64,000 bases of DNA from Acephala macrosclerotiorum (Eukaryota > Ascomycota > Leotiomycetes > Helotiales > Mollisiaceae), in the NCBI GenBank assembly GCA_014904845.1, contig MU119235.1:68138-132137 (forward strand), given 5' to 3'. Positions 1 through 9,833 of the stretch are shown in pieces. The translations under genes and the position numbers were made by a program. A model generated the notes under the pieces. The model ran no database searches, was not told where the DNA came from, and was given only the letters and a program-made list of their open reading frames with translations. The number at the start of each line of letters is the position of its first letter. The first letter of the stretch is position 1.

Positions 1-135
1 AAGGACTTGTTTTGGTCCAAGATCCTTTGCTGAAGGAGTGAGTACGGAGGTGTTGAGGTGGAGATGATCCAATGCTTCGAGTGATTTCCAGCTCTTGGTG
101 GGCGCTTTCTTGATTTGCCATGCTTGGGAAGTCAT
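1..135 (-). CDS. MDR-family (zinc-type alcohol dehydrogenase / quinone oxidoreductase) protein, 5' end only
   Basis: An ATG on the minus strand at 135 opens a 45-codon frame that runs off the left edge. It begins MTSQAWQIKKAPTKSW and reaches DLGPKQVL at the edge. The spacing of an initial charged beta strand, a target-like linker and a GPKQVL segment is what fungal medium-chain dehydrogenase/reductase proteins show just before their VRIHAVSLNYRD-type core. These enzymes use NAD(P)H on alcohols, aldehydes or quinones. The catalytic and cofactor parts lie outside the window, so the family is inferred from the N-terminus alone. An intron cannot be excluded. Confidence 0.55.
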   Translation of the reverse strand, partial: MTSQAWQIKKAPTKSWKSLEALDHLHLNTSVLTPSAKDLGPKQVL

Positions 136-2993
136 TTTTCTAGAGAGTTTGAAAGAACTTGTGAATGAGTTTCAGATTCTGGCTGATGAATGAGAAAAGG
201 GTGGAGTTGGTGCTGGAGAGAATTGATGGTCGTGAGTGATTTGTTCTTATACTCGATGCTTGGTGGAATTCCGCTCGCTGCTCTCCCAGAGAAGAGATTA
301 TAAATCTTTGTTTGAAAGCATGATGATCTTTATTCTGACACTTTCTGACACTCTTGAAAACAAGTCCACAGTATTGCACAAAGCTCCGTTTGAACGTATA
401 TCTCTTGACATTATCATTCGCCAGCGAGTGGAACTCCGCCGGGCGAGAAGAGAAACGTGACGAGTGAAGCAGAATGATTATATATCAGTAATCATGAACG
501 CTCGCTTGGTTGAGGAGCCTCCTTACTGAAGGAGAGGGTAAGTCTATGCAATTGGCTAGAAGACTCGAGGTGTAGCAACTGTTCGAAGACATAATGAGCA
601 GGCGAGTCAGGTGATCGGCATGATTATGCATCAAGCCGCCGTCTTATCTTGCTTCTCTGATGCTAGCGCCACTTGGAGACCATGATATTCTCACGCTCTT
701 TTCAAGTACAGAAGCCAGGAAAGATGATGCAGAAGCCGACAGTGAGGTCTAACAACACTAGTCAGCATGTGAAGGTCACGCCTCGCCTCGGCAAGATACT
801 CGATTAAACTTCCCGCCCCTCAAACTTCTCCTTCCGTCGACCAGCAAAGCGGAAGATCAAACGAAACAATTCAAGTCTCGATGCCTCAATATTCCAAGCT
901 TAAAACCGGGAATTCTGGATGGAGATATCGTCGCGGCAGCTGACGATTCCAAATTACACTTCTCCACAACAAACTTCTTTATCAGATTCTGGGTTGCTTG
1001 GCAGACGATCCCCCTGAAGCATCATGACTCTTTGGAAATGATGAAACACAAACTGGAGAAGGAAACGCACGACATGCGGATCTTTTTGTGATTTATTTAG
1101 GAACGATTCATCGACGACTGCGGGCCTGGATGATGTGATCGTTCAGGGGGGTTGGAGAGATTGAGAGCCAAAAGGAATTCTGGCCAGAGGTGGCAGAATT
1201 ATTGGATTTGGGAAAAAAGGACCCGCGTTGTACTTGTACAATGGCGGAGGGAGGCGTCCGATATACAAGGGAAACCCGTTACTAAAAACGTTGTTCCGTC
1301 TTTTCAAAATATCAAAATGTGGAAGAGGCTGCGACGACAGGTCTAGGCGGCTCATATTGAATTTTCCTCATTGGGCGAAGTTGATCAGAAAAAAATTATG
1401 ATGCTCGAGCTCGAGGCATCGCAGGCTGTGTCATCGAGGATCAGATACTCGCATCCGGATAGTCTTTTAAAATTATGCACGAGATTGGTTCGAGATTCGA
1501 GATTTCGACCTTCTGGCCAAGCCTCCCTCGGACATTCGGGAACAAAGTGGATTCTCAGCGCCAGGAGAGAAACTCACGATCTGATATGAGATCCTGATTC
1601 GTTCGATTGACGATTGGGCACCTCCCAGAATCCGGATAGAGTAAGGACTGCAACTTAGTAAGAGCCCGGTATCGTGAACATCGAGTTTTTAATCGTTCTG
1701 AATTCTCTTCGAGTTTGACACCGTTTTTACGCACCTATCCTTTTCAGATATGGTGAATTCAGGGGTAAGAACACATGGCCAAGGCGTTGAGAATGAAGAT
1801 TGCGATCTCTGACGAATGAGATAGCTTCGCAGTCTTTCTCCATTCGGGAGGATGACTTCGTCAAAGGTCCTTACCCCTGAGTCAGAAGCCATCAGATGGC
1901 GGATCATTGGATGATGGGTACGAGAACAGTCTGATGTCAAAGTCCGGGGGCGCTTCGCTTCCTTGAGCGCTAGTCGGGATTGATGACGCCTGGGTTTTGT
2001 ATGGACCAAGAAACGCCACAAAACTCTTCTATGCATGGACGTGCCTCAACCGTGGGAAGTTGGGGATATTTGACTTTCGGATCGCGGCTGGAGTCAAAAA
2101 TAGCAATACGAAAGAGAGTGTTAGTAATGATATCAAACGTCTTGGAGTTCCACGTGAGAGATGTCTTCTTGCCGAAATACGGGATTTTAATTGCCAAGAA
2201 GGAAAGCACGGGAGGGCTGTCGCATTTATCACGGACAATTCCGTAGGGTACAATTTACGCCAAGTCTCGACAGTTTTCGAATACGCCACTACCGTAATCT
2301 AGCAGAAACTTTCTTGGCCTTTGTCCCCCCTGCCAATTATTACTGTCTGTGGATCTGGTAATTAGTGAACGGCTCTGACCCGCTTCCAGTCGTCACTTCC
2401 CTCCAAGATCCTCAAAGCTGCTCAAAGCTGCTCAAGCCTCGGAACTATATCTTTGGTTAATGGGAAAATAATGGTTACACGCAGACTTGGACAGAGTCAA
2501 TGTCACCTACGATCTCCCATTCTTGTGCATCTTGGCTGGCACACCAACCTTGAACTCGGCCATCGAACCCCTAAAATTTATCTGGCTTCCGTGTTTGGCC
2601 ATGTCCTGCAGATAAGTTGAGGCTACTCATCATCACCAATCTACTCTTTACCTAGGGCCGCGAAACCATTGGGTCTTTCCAGGTCTGGGCACCCCACCGA
2701 CCACTCCGCAGCCTGTGGCACCCGAAGATACTTCAATCTTTCTATCTGCAGAAAGCCACTCTTCTCTCAAACATCCTACCCCACACACCGTCAACGTCGG
2801 TATTTGTCCACTTATTCGCTCGTTCAAAGACGCTTGCATTTCCTCTTCTTTCGTTTTCTGGTGGCTTGGTCTGTAGCACCTTAGATCTGGACGAAGCTAT
2901 ATTCTCAAATCCTCCAACCCTCACAATCTTGCACGTTTTTGTGCTATCGACTTGGTGTGACGGATGTGTCTCATTGCATCATTGTAGAGAAGA
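136..2993. other. Intergenic, no gene seen
   Basis: About 2.9 kb with only short open frames (up to about 115 codons) that have no recognisable motifs and are mirrored on both strands. Composition is not strongly AT-rich and no long repeat stands out. It must hold the upstream regions of the divergent flanking genes. An unrecognised decayed gene cannot be ruled out. Confidence 0.5.
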
Positions 2994-4450
2994 ATGAGCA
3001 GCCGGCAGGAGAACGTGAAATGGGTTGATGTGAGTATATATTCTTTTCTCCGATGTCTCGTAGCGCCTCTTCCATCAGCCAAGCATTTTTCAAAAGTAGC
3101 CTCAACTGACATCAGTTCTTCACCACAGGGCCTCCGCGGCTTTGCCTCTCTGCTAGTCGTCTTCACCCATATTGCACGCGCGTTTGATGAAGAGCTATTC
3201 AAACCCACATCCGAAGAGGGAGCTCCCCCACGATTCCTCCAATACCCCATCATTCGAATTCTTGTCCAAGGACGCATTGGAGTGACGATCTTCTCCCTGG
3301 TTACTGGATATGTTTGTGCCTTGAAGCCGATACGGCAATGTCGGGCAGGAAATCCAGATGCGGCGTTCAAATCGATAGCCAGGAGCGCGTTCCGTCGGGT
3401 ACCGAGACTTATCCTTCCAACGACGATTGCTACAACGTTGATATGGTTTATTTGCCAGTTTGGGGTCTTCGAGGTGGGGAACAGGGTGGACAGTTGGTGG
3501 GTGAACTACACGTCACCGAACATGACACCATTCTTTGGGGAGGCGATCAAGAGTTTATTATACCATATCATAACGACCTGGACGAAATCATGGAACATCT
3601 ATGACAACAACCAATGGACTCTGCTTCCATTGTTGAAGGGGAGCATGCTTATTTATATGATGCTTGTTGCAACAGCATACTGCAAGCCGAGATATCGGAT
3701 GATCATCGAACTTGCTCTTTTTGTTTATTACTATATTAGTAATGATTGTAAGTCTACTGCCAGGACTTTCTCAGATAACGCTAACAGACGATAGCTGCAT
3801 TTGGAATGCAACTCTTCTTCGGCGCCTTCCTTTCCGATCTCTCCCAACATCCCCCTCATCTCGCCTGGTGCGCAGCCCGCAAATGGCCTGCTCGAGTCCT
3901 CTCTCCCATACTCTGCCTCATTGGCCTCCTACTCGCCTCCTATCCAGAAGACAAAGCGCAATGGATGACCTGGTCTCGAGTCATGGGCCAAACTTCCGTC
4001 TATATTTTCCCTGCGGACAACGAAACCCCACGTTTCTATTCCGGTATTGGACTTATTTTCTTCGCCCTCGGCATCCACTTCTCGAATGCGATGAAAGACG
4101 TCCTATCTAATAAATACCTTCTCTGGTTCGGCAAGAATTCATTCGCTGTGTACCTCTTGCACGGCACTCTCCTCCGAACTTTGCTAGTATGGATGTACTT
4201 CGGGCTCAAGACGCCTTTGGATATCATCCACGAAGATGGCACGATTGAGCCAGGACCACCGTTGAAGATTTGCGGAAGAGCGAGATGGTACTTCTGGTTG
4301 CCTATATGGTTCGTTATTCTGTACTACATTGCCAACCTCTGGACCAAGTATGTAGATCCTTGGTGTGCGAGGGTTACGGAAAAATTGGTGAAGTACGTTT
4401 TTGAGGAGCCGGCGGAGAATAATCAAGAGAAGAGGCTTTTGCCTCAGTGA
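2994..4450 (+). CDS. Acyltransferase 3 family integral membrane protein
   Basis: Three exons: 2994-3029, 3129-3747 and 3795-4450, about 436 residues. Introns are 3030-3128 (phase 0) and 3748-3794 (GTAAGT, phase 1). Splicing joins KWVD to GLRGFASLLVVFTH, the hallmark first helix of acyltransferase-3 proteins (PF01757), which move acyl groups onto extracellular or membrane substrates. Several hydrophobic segments follow, including GRIGVTIFSLVTGYV, the MQLFFGAFLSDLS helix and the late FGKNSFAVYLLHGTLLR helix that is characteristic of the family. The C-terminus is charged and cytosolic-looking. Intron 1 is a multiple of three with no stop, so unspliced RNA would also stay open. The family call is strong; the substrate is unknown. 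Confidence 0.87.
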
Positions 4451-6249
4451 TGAGGTGGCGAGAAACTGGATCGCTTCACAGCGACGGATTCACCAGCATG
4501 CAAGAACGATAGTCACGACGAGGGCAATCGTTGCCCTCGGATCACTAGCGACGTACATAGACACGGCCAAACCGTATCTCATTAGAGTCTAGACGGCGAC
4601 GGCAACGTCACATTACATTCATCAGGGCCATAGAACGTCACATTCGACATTCGGCGCCACGGCGTTGGGAGGCACTTGCATGTATCAGAACGATTTTCTG
4701 TACATCACAAGTACGATCATTGCAGGAGTTATGGTCGGCCATCACATCTCCTAATATTTGGGGGTTTTGGTTCGGATGAAGCATTTCTGCATCCCGTATT
4801 GGGGAAGTGTTTGCCTATACAGCACAGCATCATGTCTATAATACCCTCATGATTCCTTTTGTACATTGGATCGAGAATCAAAAGTTCAAAAAACATTCAA
4901 ATAATCATCCTCCCCTTCGAATCACTCTTTAACATCTTGCTTAGATTCGGGACCGAACAGAAGGGAGAACGTTACCGTCATGCTAAGACATTTTCTAGCT
5001 GCAGAAATCCTCGGTTATTGCTCTCCTATTCGAGGCCGATTGGCCGGTACGGAGATAAGCCCCTATTCTTGCATCTATTCCCTTCTTGGTCATCCGGTAC
5101 ACGTGATTGATCGACCACATGCAACTCTCTCGCTTGGCTGCCAACGACCTCTCTTCAATCGTGAGCATCGTATCAGACGTCCTCGTGATCCACCATTATC
5201 GCTGCTCGAGACTGCGCATGATGCCCATGTCCCGTTCATAATCCTATTTTTCGACTTTGGATTTTTGAGCAGTGTTGCGCGAGCTCTGAGCTTGCTTGAA
5301 GAGGGAAGGTGCGCGAGGTAGGTGTGAGAGAGAGTTCGTAATTTGCGTGTCGCTCGTATTGGTATCGAGTGATCCCAGTACTAGCTTTCAGCCAAGGGAA
5401 AATACTACCCACAGGCTGTTTTAAATGTTAATCGTGAGGTGATTGTGGCCGTGTTGCCAAGGGGTAGTGAGACCAATCATCTCTCCATGATTCACGGTAT
5501 TTTGCTATATCTAGTTAAATACTGGCCTGTGCCAATTAACATTTATTAGGCCCTGTAGAGAGTATTCCAACTTTACAACGGACGACCCGACTTGGCGGCA
5601 AGGTAAATAATAAGCAGTTAGCATAAGGTTTAGACGCCGACGGTTTCATTGGAGACTTGGAGTTGGAACGAAGGCTTGGGTGTGGGGTAGGGGAAGGAGG
5701 ACAAGACCTCGTATCCGGGACCCGGTCTTGGGTTCGGGTCACAGGGATAGGGTTGATATTCAGCCACAGTTCCTAGCTCTAACAATGTCAGGGGGCGAAT
5801 GAGAGTGGGAGTTGATGAAGATGCTGTTCATGAGACTGGTGTCCGGGCACTAATTGGAACACCAAGGAGCGGAAGAGCAAGAAGGAGGAGAAGAGGTAGC
5901 GGTTCCGATTGTGATTGCGGGAGGTCCAGCAGCGCCGTGATAGCCTTTCAACAACCCTCTTGTGGTGCTGAATGGACTGGATCTGCCAGAGGAGATGGAA
6001 GTACCAGCTTATGTCGTGGAGAATGGGGGGTTTTACTCTAGGTTGGGAGCTGGATGTGAGTCTTTACTTCTTTTCCTTTACCCCCCATATCTCGTCTTCT
6101 TTTGAGATGGGGAAGGCTGACATGATGGGAGGGCAGGATATATGTTGCCTCGTGATAATGTGAGAGCTTCAAGGAGAGGGAGGGTGGGGTAATTGCTGAG
6201 GAATAGTGTAGGGGGAGATTGTTAAACAAGGTCAGTTCTCTTGAACGAG
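4451..6249. other. Intergenic, no gene seen
   Basis: About 1.8 kb. Short open frames exist (for example around 4980-5321) but none shows a domain, a signal peptide or good splice partners. I see no RNA gene or strong repeat. Confidence 0.45.
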
Positions 6250-6890
6250 ATGGAGAATGAGTCCGTTGATAAAATACAGATACCCAGCATGAAGTATAAA
6301 AACTTGCTCTATAGAATAAGCTCTACCTCTCCCCCACCATTCAACAACGACGATGAAATCCGCGTCCTAGGCATCGGTACTGGAACTGGATCATGGGCTA
6401 AAGACTTGCGTTCATCCCCCTTTCCCCTCCACCATACCATTCTCTTGGAGTGGATCCAATGCTGTGCGGCGGACAACTACACCCTCTCTGAAGTCCTCGG
6501 AACAAACATTGCCTATATCCAACCAGCCATGATACCCCCGAATATCATTCTTTACATCCATGCCGCTGAATCGTCCTGGGAATTTTTACCTCACGATGAG
6601 GATTTCCATCTCGTTCGTGACCGCGATCTTACAACTTGCTTCAAGAACCCGAGATTTGGTGTTGGGGAGGCTTTTGAGATTTTGGGCCGGCGGGGGTATT
6701 GGAGTTGCAGGATATGTGTTTCTTGCCTAGTTGTGAAGATGACTTTGGAGGGACTGCGCTGGAGAAATGGGTCGAGTACATAAAGGAGGGGACGGAGAAG
6801 ATTGGTGTCGATTGGACTTCGGCGAGGAAGTACGAGACCTGCATGCGAGGGGACGGAAGTCGATGATTGCTTGAGTGAGGATTGGTGCTG
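6250..6890 (+). pseudogene. Decayed LaeA-like SAM methyltransferase
   Basis: From an ATG at 6250 the frame encodes RVLGIGTGTGSWAKDL, a class I methyltransferase SAM-binding motif (usual fungal form VLDIGTGTGIWAID). Downstream are GTNIAYIQPAMIPPNI and SWEFLPHDEDFHLVRDRDL, matching the LaeA-like order 'G.DLSPIQP..VPPN' and 'W.F....FD.IH.R'. Near 6690 the reading must shift frame: the useful continuation is in another frame as GPAGVLELQDM, then ALEKWVEYIKEGTEKIG, the usual helix of the family. The expected Asp of the GxGTG motif region is changed to Gly (VLGIG), and a segment rich in Cys/Trp is inserted before SEVLGTN. These lesions argue for a non-functional copy. A sequencing error at the shift is the alternative. 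Confidence 0.72.
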
Positions 6891-6913
6891 CGTGGGTCTG
6901 AAAGTCCTTTCAC

Positions 6914-7965
6914 TTGCCGATGTGGGAAAGTTTCAGAGGCATCCTTGATTACTATTTCACCCATCGGAGGTCAAAAAACCTCTTGAAAGAGGTCTTGAAG
7001 AAGCTTCTTGCGCTAGATTATCTTTACACCGAATGTAAGCTTATTCACATAGATATGATACCGAGACTCACGAGGTCATTTAGCAAATTCCAAAACTGAC
7101 ATAATCGCCGACAGACCTTAAAGGCGACAACATTCTCCAAGAGATCAAGGATCCTTCAATACTAGAGTCTTTCACCTGCGCAGAACTTGAACACTCCTCA
7201 CTACGGAAATCCGTCAATAGCATGCCTGTATATGCATCAAGACATTTGAATGTCCAGAGATATTTGGCGAATCCGTGTTGCACGATTTCGGCTCCACAGT
7301 TGCTGGGGATGTGGAGCAAGATCACGATGCCTAACCAAATATCTACAGATGTCCAGAGGTGATGCTGAAGATGGAATAGAGCTATCATACTGATATATGG
7401 AATGTGTGGTGCATGGTACGTTCTTTCTACCTTGATCTATGCTTTCTTGAACCCTAGCTTCGATGCCTGTTGCTTTCGGAATATTGCTTTACTTGGATTG
7501 AAAGTAGTGCTGATAGATGAGGAATAGACCTTGGATTTATTGAAGACAGGAACTTACTCTACGGTAATGATCCAGATGGAACGGGATATAAAACGCGTGC
7601 GCATCTCGCTGGGGTGGTTGGGATGCTTGGTCCACCTCCCTTAGATCTACTTAAAAGTGAAAAAGGGGGCTCTCAATTCTTTGATGAGGATGGTACGTTT
7701 CGATGCTCCTTTAGCTCCCCTTCTGTTTATTTTTAGTCTCACCAACTTTCCCCGATTCACGCAAACTAACCAAACATGCATGTCTAGGCAAATGGAAGGC
7801 AGATGTCCAGGTCCCATCAGATACGAGTCTAGAGCAATCCGAAGCAAACTTAAAAGGGAGAAATAAAGAGATGTTTATGGGTTTTGTCAGAAGTATGCCA
7901 CGATAGCGACCGGAGGACAGGAAGACAGCAAAGGAGCTGCTCGAGGATCCATGGCTCAATAGTGA
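6914..7965 (+). pseudogene. Decayed SRPK-like serine/threonine protein kinase
   Basis: Pieces of one kinase appear in order: MWESFRGILDYYF (6920), LLALDYLYTECKLIHI, then after a probable intron DLKGDNILQEIKDPSILESF (about 7115), YASRHL, PEVMLKME followed by an in-frame TAG and SYHTDIWNV (about 7350-7400), LLYGNDPDGTGYKTRAHLAG and VVGMLGPPPLDLL (about 7555-7650), and a last exon from about 7790 with KWKADVQVPSDTSLEQSE, FVRSM and RPEDRKTAKELLEDPWLN. HxDLKxDN is the catalytic loop, and the gene order matches fungal SRPK-type kinases that phosphorylate SR-rich proteins. The DFG segment is lost, two Trp codons appear to have become TAG, and the donor after the HID codons reads ATATGA where GTATGA is expected. 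The N-terminal lobe is absent. Confidence 0.8.
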
Positions 7966-8135
7966 GACTGAGTGAAGCTTGCTCGCGGCATCCGAGATTT
8001 GGAGAAGCGATTACCAAACAAAGAAAGAGAAAGCTGGGGTCATCTCAATTAGGATTTGAAGTTGAGAAGTTCAAATAATAGAATTTGACAATGAACTCGG
8101 ATACGGATTTTCAGCTTCCCTTTCTTTCACTTCAC

Positions 8136-8151
8136 CATCACCCCTCTTCTA
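8136..8151. repeat. Left 16-bp direct repeat (probable target-site duplication)
   Basis: CATCACCCCTCTTCTA is found here and again exactly at 9034-9049, bracketing the 8152-9033 segment. Confidence 0.7.
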
Positions 8152-9033
8152 GGGGGACGAAGATTCAGCACCTGTCAGGAGCAGAGTTTACTCTGCGGGT
8201 GTCCCCTACGAACCTGTAGCTCCTTGAGAGCTTGATTTGCTTGGCAGATTGGATTAAGCAGTCTGCGGACTGCAATAAAATCTTAGAGCTGAGACTGAAT
8301 TACAATCCGACAGCAAGAAGTTTTCTTCAACAGCGATCTCGAATTTGCTATCGCGGCCTCTTCTCTACTACTACTACTACTACATTTACGACTACAATCT
8401 CAATCACGACTGCGACTCTATATTACGAGTATAATGTCTTATTGCGTCAACACCTATTTCTACTACGGTGCACTTCTTCTATTTACATCTCAGCGAATAT
8501 TTATATTTAGCTGGCAGACAATATTAAGGAGGATTAAGAGTAAGGACACACGGTTTGAGAAAGGCGGAGAAACAGGCTTGAAATATAAAGAAAGGCTATT
8601 AGTACTCTGGTACAAGAGGAGTAGGAAGAAAAGAGAGAAGAGTGGTGGAAGTAGGAGTAGAGAGAGGAAAGAGGTCTCGGAGGAGGAGTTGAGTTCACTG
8701 GCATACCGGCAATTGCTCTAAAGGAAGGGCTTGAGGATTCTACTGCTAGGACTGTCTAGGGGCTTTTGACTCACGTCGAGCCTCTGAGCCTCTAGTTTTA
8801 AGGGCTTCAGGCACTCCTATAGAGTGATATTATCCTCTCTGTGCCCATTTTACCGTAGAAAAAGGGACTCAGTCATCCAACTATACGGCCGGCTATTTTG
8901 CCACTATGAGATGCTTTCTGAGGTTCTGTAAATTATCCCTCAGCTTAGCACGTCCCTATACCCTTCGGGAGGTCAGAGTAGCAGGTTTCACCTATGCTCC
9001 CCGGACGTAAATAAATATCATCATCATCATCAT
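8152..9033 (+). mobile_element. Probable truncated or non-autonomous non-LTR retroelement
   Basis: This segment of about 880 bp is bracketed by an exact 16-bp direct repeat. It starts with a G-run (GGGGGACGAAG) and ends with AATAAATA followed by (CAT)n. A simple-repeat or A-rich 3' tail plus a variable-length target-site duplication is the signature of target-primed reverse transcription (LINE or SINE-like elements). The interior has a CTACTACTACTACTAC run at about 8366 and a basic open frame at 8434-8721 rich in Lys, Arg and Ser, with no reverse transcriptase or endonuclease motif that I recognise. It is therefore a 5'-truncated or non-autonomous copy, plus-strand in orientation. The tail could partly come from later microsatellite growth. 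Confidence 0.55.
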
Positions 9034-9036
9034 CAT
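9013..9036. repeat. (CAT)n microsatellite at element 3' end
   Basis: Seven or more uninterrupted CAT/ATC units sit directly at the right end of the 8152-9033 insertion and merge with the right copy of the 16-bp direct repeat. Confidence 0.85.
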
Positions 9037-9049
9037 CACCCCTCTTCTA
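9034..9049. repeat. Right 16-bp direct repeat (probable target-site duplication)
   Basis: Exact second copy of CATCACCCCTCTTCTA; see 8136-8151. Confidence 0.7.
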
Positions 9050-9833
9050 TGCATGCCCCTGGATCGGTCGCTAAACGTCGCTTAAGCCCCCCTTTCCAAA
9101 CCTGCAAAATCTCCAAACACCAAAAAAGATCGAAAAAAGCATCGAAAAAAGGCGAAACCAACTGCGCCGTCGCATCAAAAAAAGATAGAAATAGCGTGTG
9201 ACCGTAGAAAAAATTGGCAAACCGTCACCACCTCACCAGCGCTGTGTCACCGCGCATGCTATTAATTTCTCAAGCATGGGGGGTTCAAGCGAGGGGAGGT
9301 GGCACGGAGGAACCTAATTTAATAGATTTAACTATGGAGAAACTCAACTTTCTACTCTGCGTATGAGGTCATTAACCTCGAGGACGGAACTGGGCACAGC
9401 TGATGAATTTTTGCTAATTTAAATCTATATAGGTACTTGGAAGTGAGATGTGACTAAGCTTCGGGTCTGCTAGCGGGGAAAGGGGGGGATGGTTTTTCCC
9501 GCGACTAGGGCGAGGCGTGTTACGAAGGGTGCTGGGCGGAACTGATTGAAGATCTGGGGCTTTGAATGAGAAGTTGTTATGCTATCTATTTACGCTAAAC
9601 GGTGAACATTCTCAGTGGTGAAAAAAACATCATCTTACGAGTAGTACTTTGAATATCACAACCGGATGCATCTCTTCGTAGCTCGTAGATATTCTGGTAA
9701 CCATCAATCTTCAAAGATCTGTCCCACATCGAGACGTGAATTAACTTGAAGAGTGATCAGCTCATGCCGATTCTCATTCCTAAATCAATTATTCGCATCC
9801 ATAGGGAGAGAGGATATTAGCATTTGCCGCCCC
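9050..9833. other. Intergenic, no gene seen
   Basis: About 0.8 kb between the element and the 3' end of the Cys-rich gene. It has several A/T runs and stops in all frames; nothing recognisable. Confidence 0.45.

Noticed and set aside
1980..2302. Overlapping open frames on both strands near 2.0-2.3 kb
   Set aside because: No start context, motif or splice partner; frames on both strands are of similar length, as expected by chance.
5690..5750. GGTTCGGGTC-like string as a possible tRNA T-arm
   Set aside because: No matching anticodon arm, acceptor stem or full cloverleaf could be built.
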